Source: Pirellulales bacterium (GTDB lineage: Bacteria > Planctomycetota > Planctomycetia > Pirellulales > JACPPG01). Taken from it: 64,000 nt of DNA. The notes beneath the pieces are model-generated. The model had not been told where the DNA came from. It saw only the letters and a list, made by a program, of their open reading frames with translations, and did no database searches. The translations under genes and the position numbers were made by a program. The stretch is from assembly GCA_036490175.1 (NCBI GenBank), contig DASXEJ010000359.1, positions 40,193 to 104,192 on the forward strand, given 5' to 3'. Numbering within the stretch: position 1 is the first letter of the stretch; each line of letters opens with the position of its first letter. Of this stretch, positions 8,597 through 17,841 are shown piece by piece.

Positions 8597-11500
8597 ATGT
8601 TCACGAAAATTCTCACTCGACCGGCATTCGCGATCGTCATTTCCATCGTCCTCCTATTCCTAGGAATTTTAGGGATCAAAACCCTTCCGGTCGCACAGTT
8701 CCCCAACATCGCGCCGCCGACGGTGATGGTGTCCATTTCTTATCCCGGCGCCAGCGCCAATGTCCTGGTCGACTCGGTACTGGTCCCGATGGAGCAATCC
8801 ATCAACGGCGTCCAGAACATGCGTTTCATTTCGTCCTCTGCGACCAGTGCCGGTGAAGCGACAATCATTATCTACTTCGAGCCGGGCACGGATCCGAACA
8901 TCAACGTCGTGAACGTGCAAAACCGGGTCAACATCGTGCTGTTTCAGCTCCCACCTCTCGTGGTGCGCGAGGGTATCCTCGTCAGCCAGGTCGTGCCGAG
9001 CATGCTGATGTACTTGAATATTTACAGCACTGATCCCAATGCCGACCAGACGGACCTTTTTAACTTTGCCAACCTCTACGTCATGCCCCGGCTGAAGCGG
9101 ATCAGAGGCATGGGCATCCCCAGAAACCTCGGCAACCGCATCTTTGCGATGCGGATTTGGCTTGATCCGGACCGCATGCGCGCCTACGACGTGTCTACCG
9201 AGGATGTCATGAAGGCTCTGTCGGAACAGAGCGTGATCGGCTCGCCCGGACGACTCGGCGAGGCCACTGGGAAGACATCGCAATCCAAAGAGTACGTGTT
9301 GACGTATATCGGGCGCTTCAACAAGTCGGCGCAGTATGAAAACATCATTTTGAAAGCAAACCCCGACGGCGAGATCTTGCGGCTCAAGGATGTTTGCGAG
9401 GTCGAGTTAGGCTCCCAGTTCTTCGACATTTATTCCGACATCAACGGGCATCCCGCAGCGTCCATCGCTCTCAAGCAGGCCCCGGGATCGAACGCGGCCG
9501 AGGTCATCGAGGCGATCAAGGCCGAACTCGAAAAAATCAAGAAGCAGTCGTTTCCTCCAGGGATGGACTACGAATTCGCCTATGACGTCTCGAAGTTCCT
9601 GGACGCTTCGATCGAAAAGGTGCTGCATACGCTACTCGAGGCATTTATCCTCGTGTCGCTCGTTGTCTACATGTTCCTCGGGGATTTACGATCCACGCTG
9701 ATCCCGACACTAGCGGTTCCGGTTTCGCTGGTCGGGACGTTCTTTGTTTTGCGGTTGATGGGACTCTCGATCAACCTGATCACGCTCTTCGCCATGGTTC
9801 TCGCGATTGGGGTCGTGGTGGACGATGCGATCGTGGTCGTCGAAGCGGTGCACGCCAAAATGGCGCAAAAGCATTTATCGCCCTACGTAGCGACAGGCGA
9901 GGTCATGCACGAGATTTCGGGCGCAATCATTGCCATCACCCTCGTAATGACGTCTGTTTTTGTGCCGGTGACATTCATACCCGGGGCGACTGGTACCTTC
10001 TACCGTGAGTTTGGGATCACGATGGCCACGTCCATCGTCCTATCCGGCCTGATCGCCCTCACGTTAACACCCGTGCTCTGCGCGATGATTCTGAAGCCGC
10101 ACAACCACAACGGCGTTGGCTCGCATACAAGCCCTGGCATGGACACGAGCGACGTGAAGCGGCCGCGCGGGCTCGGAGTCAAGGTGCTTGTTGCGCTCGC
10201 AGGGGCGATCGTCTTGTGCGGCGTCACGTATCTGGCCTATGAGTTGTGGGGGCCGATTGGGTTCGGACTCATTGCCCTGCCATTCGTGCGTAAGCCGTTT
10301 GATCGCGCCGTCGAGAGGGTCACAGGCGGTTATGCTGCCGTCATACGGCGGATCGTCACGCGCCGCACGCTCACCATGGCCGTCGTCGTGGGCTTTGGCG
10401 TCGGTATTATTGTTGTCGACGCGGAGCTGGCGACGGGCTTTATCCCGGGCGAGGACCAAGGCATTATTTACGCGGTCCTTCAGACACCTCCGGGCTCCAC
10501 GCTCGAGTACACCAACGCCAAGTCTCATGAGCTGGAAAAAATTGCAAAGGAGGTCCCGGAAGTTGCCTCGGTTACCTCATTGGCCGGATACGAGGTTCTG
10601 ACCGAAGGTCGCGGCTCGAACGCGGGTACCTGCATCATTAACTTGAAAAACTGGTCGGATCGCAAGCGAACCGCACGCCAGCTCATCGTGGATCTCGAAG
10701 AAAAATGCCGCAAGATGAGCAACGTGAAGCTGGAGTTCTTTGAACCGCCCGCAGTTCCTGGGTTTGGCAACGCGGGAGGTGTCTCGACCTTGGTGCTCGA
10801 CACGACTTTCTCCGCTGATTACCAGCGACTCGGAGAGGTGACCAACAAGTTCATGGCCGCCCTGAAAAAGCGCAAAGAGGTGACTAACCTGTTCACCTTC
10901 TATGCTGCTAATTACCCCCAGTACGATTTGGTCATCGACAATGACGTGGCCATGCAGAAGGGCGTGACCATCAAGGATGCAATGGACAGCCTCAACATTC
11001 TCATTGGTAGCACCTGGGAGCAGGGATTTATTCGGTTCAACTACTTCTACAAGGTTTTCGTACAGGCCAAGCCGGAATTTCGGCGCTACCCGGCGGATCT
11101 CGACAACCTATTCGTCAAGAACAACAAAGGGGAAATGGTCCCTTATTCCGCCTTTCTGACGATGAAGACGAAGCAAGGTCTGAACGAAATCACGCGCTAC
11201 AACCTGTACACCTCGGCCGCTATTCAATGCGCGCCGAGTGCTGGTTACAGCACCGGTCAGACCATTCAGGCCATCAAGGAGGTTGCCGCCGAGACGTTGC
11301 CGCGCGGTTTCGATCTCGGCTGGATGGGCCTGGCTTACGACGAATCAAGAAAGGGAAACGAGGCGGTTTATATCTTCCTAATTGTCGTCGTCTTTGTTTA
11401 TCTCGTGCTGGTCGCTCAATACGAAAGTTTCATCCTGCCGCTGGCAGTGGTCTTGTCGTTACCGGTCGGGCTTTTTGGTTCCTTCTTCTTCCTGAAAGCA

Positions 11501-11941
11501 CTGGGTCTGGCTAACGATGTCTATGCGCAGATCGGGCTGATCATGCTAGTCGGTCTGTTGGGCAAGAATGCGATCTTGATCGTAGAATTCGCGACCCAGC
11601 GGCGGCAGGAAGGCGCCTCGCTTCAGGACGCGGCCGTCGAAGCTGCGAAACTCCGTTTCCGGCCGATTCAGATGACCTCCTTCGCTTTCATCGCCGGTCT
11701 GATTCCATTGGTCATTGCCACAGGCGCCGGGGCGATCGGCAACCGGACCATCGGCACCACGGCAGCGGGCGGCATGCTCATCGGCACGGCCATTGGAGTC
11801 TTGATCATTCCCGGCCTTTATTTTTTCTTCGCCCAGCTTCAAGGCGGACGAAAGCTACTCAAGGACGAAAGCAGTTCTCCGCTAAGCGAGGCGATCGAGC
11901 TACCGGCACAGGGACGCCACGGACAGAATTTGAATCCGTGA
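8597..11941 (+). CDS. RND efflux permease, AcrB/HAE1 family
   Basis: 1114 residues. The protein starts like AcrB homologues (a first membrane helix followed by LPVAQFPNIAPPTV), and the fourth helix carries the proton-relay pair in GVVVDDAIVVVEAVH (Asp409/Asp410). Porter domains flank two halves of membrane helices; the last helices include GLLGKNAILIVEFA, the second-half counterpart. It exports drugs or other amphiphiles in antiport with protons, together with the adaptor encoded just upstream. Oddity: between the two halves, around residues 518-565, there is an extra strongly hydrophobic stretch (VLVALAGAIVLCGVTYLAY and GPIGFGLIALPFV) not present in E. coli AcrB, which may add two membrane segments and accounts for much of the extra length over about 1045 residues. 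Confidence 0.94.
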   Translation: MFTKILTRPAFAIVISIVLLFLGILGIKTLPVAQFPNIAPPTVMVSISYPGASANVLVDSVLVPMEQSINGVQNMRFISSSATSAGEATIIIYFEPGTDPNINVVNVQNRVNIVLFQLPPLVVREGILVSQVVPSMLMYLNIYSTDPNADQTDLFNFANLYVMPRLKRIRGMGIPRNLGNRIFAMRIWLDPDRMRAYDVSTEDVMKALSEQSVIGSPGRLGEATGKTSQSKEYVLTYIGRFNKSAQYENIILKANPDGEILRLKDVCEVELGSQFFDIYSDINGHPAASIALKQAPGSNAAEVIEAIKAELEKIKKQSFPPGMDYEFAYDVSKFLDASIEKVLHTLLEAFILVSLVVYMFLGDLRSTLIPTLAVPVSLVGTFFVLRLMGLSINLITLFAMVLAIGVVVDDAIVVVEAVHAKMAQKHLSPYVATGEVMHEISGAIIAITLVMTSVFVPVTFIPGATGTFYREFGITMATSIVLSGLIALTLTPVLCAMILKPHNHNGVGSHTSPGMDTSDVKRPRGLGVKVLVALAGAIVLCGVTYLAYELWGPIGFGLIALPFVRKPFDRAVERVTGGYAAVIRRIVTRRTLTMAVVVGFGVGIIVVDAELATGFIPGEDQGIIYAVLQTPPGSTLEYTNAKSHELEKIAKEVPEVASVTSLAGYEVLTEGRGSNAGTCIINLKNWSDRKRTARQLIVDLEEKCRKMSNVKLEFFEPPAVPGFGNAGGVSTLVLDTTFSADYQRLGEVTNKFMAALKKRKEVTNLFTFYAANYPQYDLVIDNDVAMQKGVTIKDAMDSLNILIGSTWEQGFIRFNYFYKVFVQAKPEFRRYPADLDNLFVKNNKGEMVPYSAFLTMKTKQGLNEITRYNLYTSAAIQCAPSAGYSTGQTIQAIKEVAAETLPRGFDLGWMGLAYDESRKGNEAVYIFLIVVVFVYLVLVAQYESFILPLAVVLSLPVGLFGSFFFLKALGLANDVYAQIGLIMLVGLLGKNAILIVEFATQRRQEGASLQDAAVEAAKLRFRPIQMTSFAFIAGLIPLVIATGAGAIGNRTIGTTAAGGMLIGTAIGVLIIPGLYFFFAQLQGGRKLLKDESSSPLSEAIELPAQGRHGQNLNP

Positions 11942-12138
11942 TCGTTGTAGCTGGTGGGCCGACTGCCATGATTCCCAACTTTTGTGGGCATCGAGCGAAG
12001 CGGTACAATGGATTTGCACAGCAGCCAAACGGTCTTTAGTTAAAGGACCTGTTGCGCGGCAAGCATTAGTGTCGCCCGTTGCACTTCTTAGGAACCCGCG
12101 CCTATTTAATTTCTTGGCACCGATCTCGAGGAGTGACT

Positions 12139-12645
12139 ATGACAAACGATGTAAGTCGCCGAGACGCAATCAAGTTCGCGGCGGTGCTGGCCGTGGGAGC
12201 AGGCGCGACGACTGCAGATCTGGCGCTAGGCCAGCAGGCGGACAAGCCCACAGAGACCGCGGACGTCAATACCACTCGGGATGCGTTTTTAGCGCAAGCC
12301 AAGCAATATCCCGAGAGCCTCATGCTCGGCGAGCCGGTGATTCTCATGCTCAACACCGATAAGTACAGTCGCGATTTGCTCATCACCTCGGCCGTTGACG
12401 AGCAAGGCAATAAAGTCGAAGTAGGCGTCCGTTCGCGGTGCGTGCGGATTTTTCGGGCCGACCCAACCGTGGACGAGTTCACCAGCCAAGGCGGCGTCTA
12501 CTGGCGCTTCCGCGATTTCTCGGGCAAGGTAAAGCTAAAGACGACTCCAGGCTGGGGCCACGCCCACTCCGGCGCAATCGTGATGGTGGTGCGGGAGGAG
12601 GAAACGGTTCGCCTTTACACGATGAACCTAGACCTGCGGTGTTGA
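12139..12645 (+). CDS. Small Tat-exported protein of unknown function
   Basis: 168 residues from ATG 12139, preceded by GAGGAG at good spacing. The N-terminus SRRDAIKFAAVLAVGAGA is a twin-arginine signal, so the folded protein is sent across the inner membrane, possibly with a cofactor. The mature part is mixed beta with a central YWRFRDFSGKVKL stretch and PGWGHAHSGAIVMVV near the end; the two histidines of GHAHSG could bind metal, but this is only a guess. No family recognised. It faces a convergent serine hydrolase gene and starts 197 bases after the RND permease. Confidence 0.75.
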   Translation: MTNDVSRRDAIKFAAVLAVGAGATTADLALGQQADKPTETADVNTTRDAFLAQAKQYPESLMLGEPVILMLNTDKYSRDLLITSAVDEQGNKVEVGVRSRCVRIFRADPTVDEFTSQGGVYWRFRDFSGKVKLKTTPGWGHAHSGAIVMVVREEETVRLYTMNLDLRC

Positions 12646-12770
12646 GGCCGGCGTTTGGCATCGTGGGTATCTCACTGAATAATCGCCAGAGCCGCTTTGA
12701 CGGCAGCGACCGTTGGCTGTCAGGCGCGGTTAGGTCGAAACGACTGGGGGATAACTCCGCAGCTGCGGCT

Positions 12771-14039
12771 TCAGTCGCCTTCGACATTGAACTGCTTCGC
12801 GCTGGCCTGGACGATCGACCACGCGACTGACTCAGCCCGCGCAATATCGCAATCGTTTGATGTGACGGCAACCGCCATGTTCTTATCGGGAATGAATGCG
12901 ACCAGCGCGTACCACATCGTGTTCGATCCGTTGTGCCAATATGTGGTGTACGGGAGTTCGTCGGTTGGATTCTTCTTTACCCAGCCGCATCCATAGTTTT
13001 CGAGATTAGGAGTATGGAGCCGTTTATAGGTTTCGGCGGTGAGTAGTCTTCCGGTCCCCAGGTCGCCACGCAGGTGTTCAGTGGCATACGTGCCAAGGTC
13101 CGTCAACGTCATGTGTATGGTCCCGGCAGGGCCGATGATCGGAGTGATGTCTGAGTTGTCGCTCACGCTCGTTTTCCCATCGCGCGTCCTGAGATGACCT
13201 CTAGGTTGAGCAAGCGTTTCATGCGGGCTTTTTGGTGGGCCGAATCCGGCGCTGGTGAGTGCGAGCGGCTCAAAGACTTCTTTTTTGACAAGATCTTCCC
13301 AACTCATGCCGGTTGCTCTCTCGGCCATCGCACCGGCGATCGTGTACCCGATATTTGAGTAGGCATACTTGTCTCCCGGCGGGCTTGCCGGTTTTTTGGC
13401 GATCACATCCATAACCGCTTCTCGGCGCTTCTGGGTGCACTCGGGACCAGGCACAGGTCGTAATAGCAGTACCCACATGGGAAAGTTGGCCGGCGCACCC
13501 GAGGTGTGCGTCAGCAGTTGCAGGAGCGAAACTCGCTTCCAGTCGTCTTGGACCGTTGCGTCAGGAAAGCACTCGCCGATCGAGTCCGACCATTGCATCT
13601 TTCCCGACTCGACCAAGCGCGCGATCATGGTGGCCGTGACCGACTTCGTGACCGAACCGATGTGCCAGCGGTCGCCAAGTTCGACGGACACACTACTGCC
13701 AATCTTGCGCTCTCCATCAACGGCAGTCGCTACAGTCTGGCCGTCAACGACTACGATAGCCCCAAGGCCAACAAGTTCATTGTGCTTGCGAAGATCCGTA
13801 ACCAGCCGCGCGAGCCAGTCGCCTGATGGTCCGTCGCGTCGAGAGGCTGGTACACCGCTGCACGCATCGGCGGATTCAGCCGTGCCGGCCTGGTGAAACT
13901 CGCTGAGTCCGCTCGCGAGTCGCTGTGGGTAGGCGGCATTCGTCAGCGCTACCAATACCAGTATGCACAAGGCCACCCGACGTGGCTGCGGCTCGATCGC
14001 GCCACGAGACCGTCGACTCTCGCATTCTCTGTGTCTCAT
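12771..14039 (-). CDS. Serine hydrolase of the class C beta-lactamase / DD-peptidase family
   Basis: 422 residues. An N-terminal hydrophobic leader (ALCILVLVALTNAAYP, about 23-38) indicates export. The nucleophile motif SVTK is at 129-132 (in HIGSVTKSVTATMIA), and the Tyr-x-Asn motif YSN is at 227-229 (KYAYSNIGYTIAG). These are the catalytic elements of the class C beta-lactamase, DD-carboxypeptidase and esterase superfamily. Whether it cuts beta-lactams, peptidoglycan peptides or esters cannot be told. The start is well supported: AGGAGAAGAGAA precedes ATG 14039. It lies 153 bases downstream of the PRISE-type reductase gene on the same strand, so the two may be co-transcribed. Confidence 0.88.
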   Translation of the reverse strand: MRHRECESRRSRGAIEPQPRRVALCILVLVALTNAAYPQRLASGLSEFHQAGTAESADACSGVPASRRDGPSGDWLARLVTDLRKHNELVGLGAIVVVDGQTVATAVDGERKIGSSVSVELGDRWHIGSVTKSVTATMIARLVESGKMQWSDSIGECFPDATVQDDWKRVSLLQLLTHTSGAPANFPMWVLLLRPVPGPECTQKRREAVMDVIAKKPASPPGDKYAYSNIGYTIAGAMAERATGMSWEDLVKKEVFEPLALTSAGFGPPKSPHETLAQPRGHLRTRDGKTSVSDNSDITPIIGPAGTIHMTLTDLGTYATEHLRGDLGTGRLLTAETYKRLHTPNLENYGCGWVKKNPTDELPYTTYWHNGSNTMWYALVAFIPDKNMAVAVTSNDCDIARAESVAWSIVQASAKQFNVEGD

Positions 14040-14192
14040 TTCTCTTCTCCTGCTTCCGCCGAGGTTATGCCAGAGACAGCTCGATTATCAGCATTCTCTC
14101 TGGCCATCGCCACCGTTCGCTGGTCCTGCAGCGTTGATGGCTGGGCCGTGCCAACGGGAAACTTTATCCCGGCCTTGCGAGTGGCCGGCGGC

Positions 14193-15275
14193 TCAAGGTT
14201 TGGGAATGAAGCGCCGTTGTTGAAAGTCCTGCATCTGCCGGAGTAGCATTTCCTCGGTATCGACGACGTCGTGGAACCCGAACCGTCGGGCCTTCGTTGT
14301 ATCGGACATCACGTCGTATTCGAGATTGAAGACCGCTTCGCCGAAGGGCCAGGCCGCCGCGTCGCGGAACGAGTAATCCAAGAGGCCGTACTTCTGAACC
14401 ATACTGCGCCACAACGGCTCCTTGTCGGCCATGAATTGGGTCAGCGGGAGGCGTAAGGGGGGCGCGAGCGGAAGTTGAAAAAAGTCTGCCAAGCGCGGCC
14501 AGAGGTTCTCCCAGCGGTGGAAGTCGCCGTTGGTGATGTTAAAGGCTTCTCCATCGCAGCAGTCGCTCTCGGCAGCCCAGATAGCGGCCTTGGCCAGCAA
14601 GTCGGCGTCGGTCATTTCCATCAGGCCGCCATAGGCTTTGGCCGAGCCCGGGAAGCGCAGGGGCAGGCCAAGCTCGCGACAGAACGACGCGTAGACGGCG
14701 ATGACCGTGGCCATGTTCATCGGGTTGCCCACCGCAAAGCCGCAGATGCACGAGGGGCGCAGCGCGGTCCACGACCAGTTCCGACCGGCAGACTTGGCCT
14801 GGAGATAATCCTCCTGGTCGTAATAGAAATTGGGCGGCAAGTGACGCGGATCCTGCTCGCGGGCCGGTGTCTTGTAGGGACCCAGATGGGCGCCGTAGTA
14901 CTTGGCCCCCTCCATGAGCACGACCTTCCTGAGTCGGCTCGACGAGCGCTCGACGGCCTCGACCGCGTTCCGCAGCATTGCCAGGTTGAGCCCGACCTCT
15001 TCGAACGGACTCGGCCGCATCTGCAGCGCCGTGTAGAAGACGTGGCTGACGTCGTGAAACTCGCCTTGGCACCGCGCGACCTCCAACGGATCGAGCAGGT
15101 CGACCGTCAGGAACCGGGCCGACGTTGGAAATTCGGGAGCCCGGCGCGAGATGCCGATAACCTCCCAATCGCCCAGCGCCGTCAGGTGGTTCACAATCGC
15201 CCGGCCGCTCACGCCCAAGGCGCCTGCGACCACAGCTTTCTTGCGTGCAGGTTCCGTGTGCTGGGGGCGCGTCAT
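14193..15275 (-). CDS. PRISE-type NAD(P)H-dependent enone reductase (atypical SDR)
   Basis: 360 residues, an atypical short-chain dehydrogenase. GALGVSG at 18-24 is the nucleotide-binding motif and SRR (43-45) follows strand 2. The segment MEGAKYYGAHLGPYK (121-135) and PPNFYYDQEDYL (147-158) match the conserved Lys and Tyr regions of the progesterone 5-beta-reductase / iridoid synthase (PRISE) family, known mainly from plants but also found in bacteria; Lys125 and Tyr151 or 152 would be catalytic. PRISE enzymes reduce activated C=C bonds of enones. Start supported by AGGAG before ATG 15275. It is transcribed away from the repeat region. Natural substrate unknown. Confidence 0.82.
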   Translation of the reverse strand: MTRPQHTEPARKKAVVAGALGVSGRAIVNHLTALGDWEVIGISRRAPEFPTSARFLTVDLLDPLEVARCQGEFHDVSHVFYTALQMRPSPFEEVGLNLAMLRNAVEAVERSSSRLRKVVLMEGAKYYGAHLGPYKTPAREQDPRHLPPNFYYDQEDYLQAKSAGRNWSWTALRPSCICGFAVGNPMNMATVIAVYASFCRELGLPLRFPGSAKAYGGLMEMTDADLLAKAAIWAAESDCCDGEAFNITNGDFHRWENLWPRLADFFQLPLAPPLRLPLTQFMADKEPLWRSMVQKYGLLDYSFRDAAAWPFGEAVFNLEYDVMSDTTKARRFGFHDVVDTEEMLLRQMQDFQQRRFIPKP

Positions 15276-15420
15276 CGAGCTCTCCTGGGGAATGAAAGCA
15301 GCGGATCTTTCGAAAACTATAACGGCAGTGTAGAGCCAGTGTTAGGCGATCTTACGGTGACGGGACGGGATAGCACATCCGCAACGAGAGACGCTGCCGG
15401 ACATTGTCCGCTTAGCTCAT

Positions 15421-15552
15421 GTTGCCCGCAGGCGGGTTAAATTCGGCGTGTGGCAGCGCAGTGGCACGAGCGCGGTGGCCAGGTCGGATTGGATCCCAGG
15501 GGGGAGCTGACGAGAATCAAGGTCGCTTTGATCAGGTTTCGTCGCTCAGGTA
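15421..15552 (+). repeat. Direct repeat copy 1 of 3
   Basis: First of three imperfect copies of a 90-130 bp sequence. Landmarks: GTTGCCCGCAGGCGGG at the left, GGTCGGATTGGATC in the middle, the core GAGAATC (15512-15518), CGCTTTGATC, GTTTCGTCGC and CAGGT at the right. Read on the plus strand it gives ADENQGRFDQVSSLRY. Confidence 0.7.
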
Positions 15553-15888
15553 TCTGGCAGGACAAGAAGGGACCAAGAACTTGCCCTGCGTAGTCTCTGC
15601 CGGTGGCCGGAGCTTTGCTTGGAAGCGGATTGTCGAGGCGCTTTTACTCGTTGCTGCGCGGGGGCTGATGACCGTAGCTTCGACGGATCCCCGCATGATA
15701 GTATCGCGGGTCGCACTCTTGAGTCCTTATCGTGCAGCCCGACAAATCGACGGCACGGACCGGTTAGACGCCAAGGGCCTGGCAATGCACGTCGCCGTAT
15801 GATGCGAATACGAGGTAACCGGGAGGGCTGTGAGCGTTGATCGTGAGTCTGCCGCCGATCACATCGACCTATGACGCGTTCGTTCATT

Positions 15889-15979
15889 GTTGCACCGCAG
15901 CGGCCGGTCGGATCGAGTTTCACGGCAATGCCAATGAGAATCAGGCTCGCTTTGATCTCGTTTCGTCGCCCAGGTGCCA
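15889..15979 (+). repeat. Direct repeat copy 2 of 3
   Basis: Second copy: GGTCGGATCGAGTTTC, GAGAATC (15936-15942), CGCTTTGATC, GTTTCGTCGC, CAGGTGCCATG. On the plus strand it reads ANENQARFDLVSSPRCH. The copy ends in a CAGGTG box and an ATG that opens only a 19-codon frame. It lies 424 bases after copy 1 and 193 bases before copy 3, measured between the GAGAATC cores. Confidence 0.72.
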
Positions 15980-16053
15980 TGCGGTCACTGGCCGCGCGCA
16001 CATCACGAACCTATCTAAGCCACGACCTGAGATTGTAATGACGTGCCTTGGTC

Positions 16054-16173
16054 GTTGCCCACGGGCGGATTTGTGCGGTGTGTCGCGGCGGCGCCGCAGG
16101 TTGGATTGATTTTCCTGGGCGAGGTAACGAGAATCGAGCACGCTTTAATCCCGTTTCGTCGCACAGGTGCCAC
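16054..16173 (+). repeat. Direct repeat copy 3 of 3, ending at the hydroxylase start
   Basis: Third copy: GTTGCCCACGGGCGG at the left, GGTTGGATTGATTTTC, GAGAATC (16129-16135), CGCTTTAATC, GTTTCGTCGC, CAGGTGCCAC. It supplies the AGGTG ribosome-binding box of the aromatic hydroxylase gene, whose GTG start follows at 16174. On the plus strand it reads GNENRARFNPVSSHRCH in frame with that gene. Confidence 0.72.
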
Positions 16174-17751
16174 GTGGCTGCTGATACAACCGTTCTCGTC
16201 GTGGGGGCCGGGCCGACAGGATTGCTCTTGGCTGCCGAGCTGATTCGTCGCGGGATCGATTGCACGATCATCGATCGCCAGCCGACGCCGTCGGTGTGGG
16301 ATCGGGCCACGATCGTTCACCCACGTTCGCTCGAGGTGTTCGAGTCGCTGGGGATCGTCGATGCCTTTCTCGAGCGCGGCGTGAAGCAACGCTTCGCCCG
16401 GCTGCACTCGGCGGGATGCGTGCTGGGTGACATTGATCTTTCGCTGTGCGGCAGCCGGTACGAATTCAACATCGGCATTTCCGAGGAAGTGACCGAGTCG
16501 ATTCTGACCGACTATCTTCACCGGCAGGGGGGCCGCGTTACTCGCACATCGCAATTGGTCAAGCTGGACCAGCAGTCAGAGTGTGTTACGGCCACCATCC
16601 TCTGCGAAGGCGCCACGAAAGTTATTTCGGCCGACTGGGTGGTCGGTTGCGACGGATACCATAGCGCTGTGCGGCAGCAATGTGGAATCGAGCTCCGCGG
16701 CAGCGATTCGGACGATCCCTGGGCCGTATTCGATACCACGCTGATCGGCTGGCATGGTTCGCATGAAGCCATTTATGGATATCTAGACGTGGTGCCGGTG
16801 ATCCTCACCTCGCTGCCTCGATCGCGATGGCGCGTCTATCTGAGGCCAAGTGCTCTTGACTCCGATCTGCTGGACGATGCGGCGGCTACGCTTCAGCCGT
16901 ATTTTCCGGCGATCGCATTCGCAGACGTTGCCAATCCGACGCGCTTTCGTTGCCACGCCAAGGTTGCAACCAGTTTTCGAGCGGGCCGCGTGCTGCTGGC
17001 AGGCGATGCGGCCCACATCTGTTCTCCGTCGCAAGGACATGGCATGAACAGTGGTCTGCAAGACGCATTCAATCTGGCCTGGAAGCTGGCTCTTGTCGCA
17101 GGCCGCCATTGCGCGCAGGACTTGCTGAACAGTTATGAAGCCGAGCGGCGCCCCGTCGCTCAGAAGAACGCCCTCTCGGGGGACGAGTTCGAACGAGCTC
17201 AGGACCTCACCGACCCGGAACAACGACGCCAGCGCGACAAGGGACTCACGGCCACATTTACCGACCCTGCGTCTTGCTATCGCGAATCGATCTCGGAGGC
17301 CGAACTCGACATCGACTACGCCACCTCTCCGATCGTACTCGGCGATGCAAACTCAACGATCGGCCCGGGACAGCGACTGCCCAACACGATCGAGGTGTTT
17401 CCGGCGAGCGGCGAAGTCAGCCGGCTGCACGAATTAACGCATCGTGCCGGCCACACCGTGCTGCTGATAGACGGCGCCGACGCCGCGGGCGATCGCCTGG
17501 CTGACATAGCCGAGTTACTGGCGGCTCGCGGCAGCCCGCTGCTTCTCGAAGCGACGCTCCTCTTGGCTGTCCATCCCGACCAGCGGTGCGCGTCCATTCC
17601 TTTGACTCGGGGGACCGCCGAGGAGTTGGGAGTTAGCGAGATCACGATGCTGGTGATTCGTCCCGACGGACACGTCGGCCTGCGCGCCGATCGCGACCAC
17701 CTTCAGGCGTTGACGGACTATTGCAACTTGTTGGCATCCGTCGAGAGTTAA
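16174..17751 (+). CDS. FAD-dependent aromatic hydroxylase (PheA/TfdB/MhpA-like)
   Basis: 525 residues from GTG 16174, chosen because the Rossmann strand (TTVLVVGAGPTGLLLA) begins a few residues later and an AGGTG box sits 6 bases before; the frame is open to TTG 16048 through repeat copy 3. Motifs in order: GAGPTG near 12-17, the DG motif VGCDGYHSAVR near 155, and the third FAD motif LLAGDAAHICSPSQGHGMN near 275-290. The C-terminal 150 residues resemble the thioredoxin-like domain of phenol hydroxylases. The enzyme would hydroxylate a phenolic ring with NAD(P)H and O2. No ring-cleavage gene is nearby, so the pathway is unknown. Confidence 0.85.
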   Translation: MAADTTVLVVGAGPTGLLLAAELIRRGIDCTIIDRQPTPSVWDRATIVHPRSLEVFESLGIVDAFLERGVKQRFARLHSAGCVLGDIDLSLCGSRYEFNIGISEEVTESILTDYLHRQGGRVTRTSQLVKLDQQSECVTATILCEGATKVISADWVVGCDGYHSAVRQQCGIELRGSDSDDPWAVFDTTLIGWHGSHEAIYGYLDVVPVILTSLPRSRWRVYLRPSALDSDLLDDAAATLQPYFPAIAFADVANPTRFRCHAKVATSFRAGRVLLAGDAAHICSPSQGHGMNSGLQDAFNLAWKLALVAGRHCAQDLLNSYEAERRPVAQKNALSGDEFERAQDLTDPEQRRQRDKGLTATFTDPASCYRESISEAELDIDYATSPIVLGDANSTIGPGQRLPNTIEVFPASGEVSRLHELTHRAGHTVLLIDGADAAGDRLADIAELLAARGSPLLLEATLLLAVHPDQRCASIPLTRGTAEELGVSEITMLVIRPDGHVGLRADRDHLQALTDYCNLLASVES

Positions 17752-17841
17752 GAAGATGCGCCCGCGAGGTGCGCTGCAGCAGAAATCACTTGCAGGACGG
17801 GGTCCAAACCAAAGAGAATGGCCCGGCAAGTGGACTTCCAG

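Larger units (their letters stand above)
15276..16173. other. Divergent intergenic region carrying three direct repeats
   Basis: About 900 bases between the minus-strand reductase gene and the plus-strand hydroxylase gene. Apart from the three repeat copies there are open frames on both strands (for example 15419-15802 plus and 15546-16001 minus), but they have no recognisable domain. It must hold the promoters of the two divergent genes; no consensus boxes were clear. Confidence 0.5.

Noticed and set aside
14475..15440. 321-codon open frame antisense to the PRISE-type gene
   Set aside because: Composition and position match a shadow frame; the minus-strand gene has motifs and a Shine-Dalgarno.
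15837..16109. 90-codon plus frame covering repeat copy 2
   Set aside because: The only recognisable part is the repeat itself; there is no ribosome-binding site or domain. Reported as a repeat instead.
15276..16173. Possible CRISPR-like array because of three repeats
   Set aside because: Repeats are 90-130 bp, imperfect and unevenly spaced (424 and 193 bases), with no cas gene nearby.
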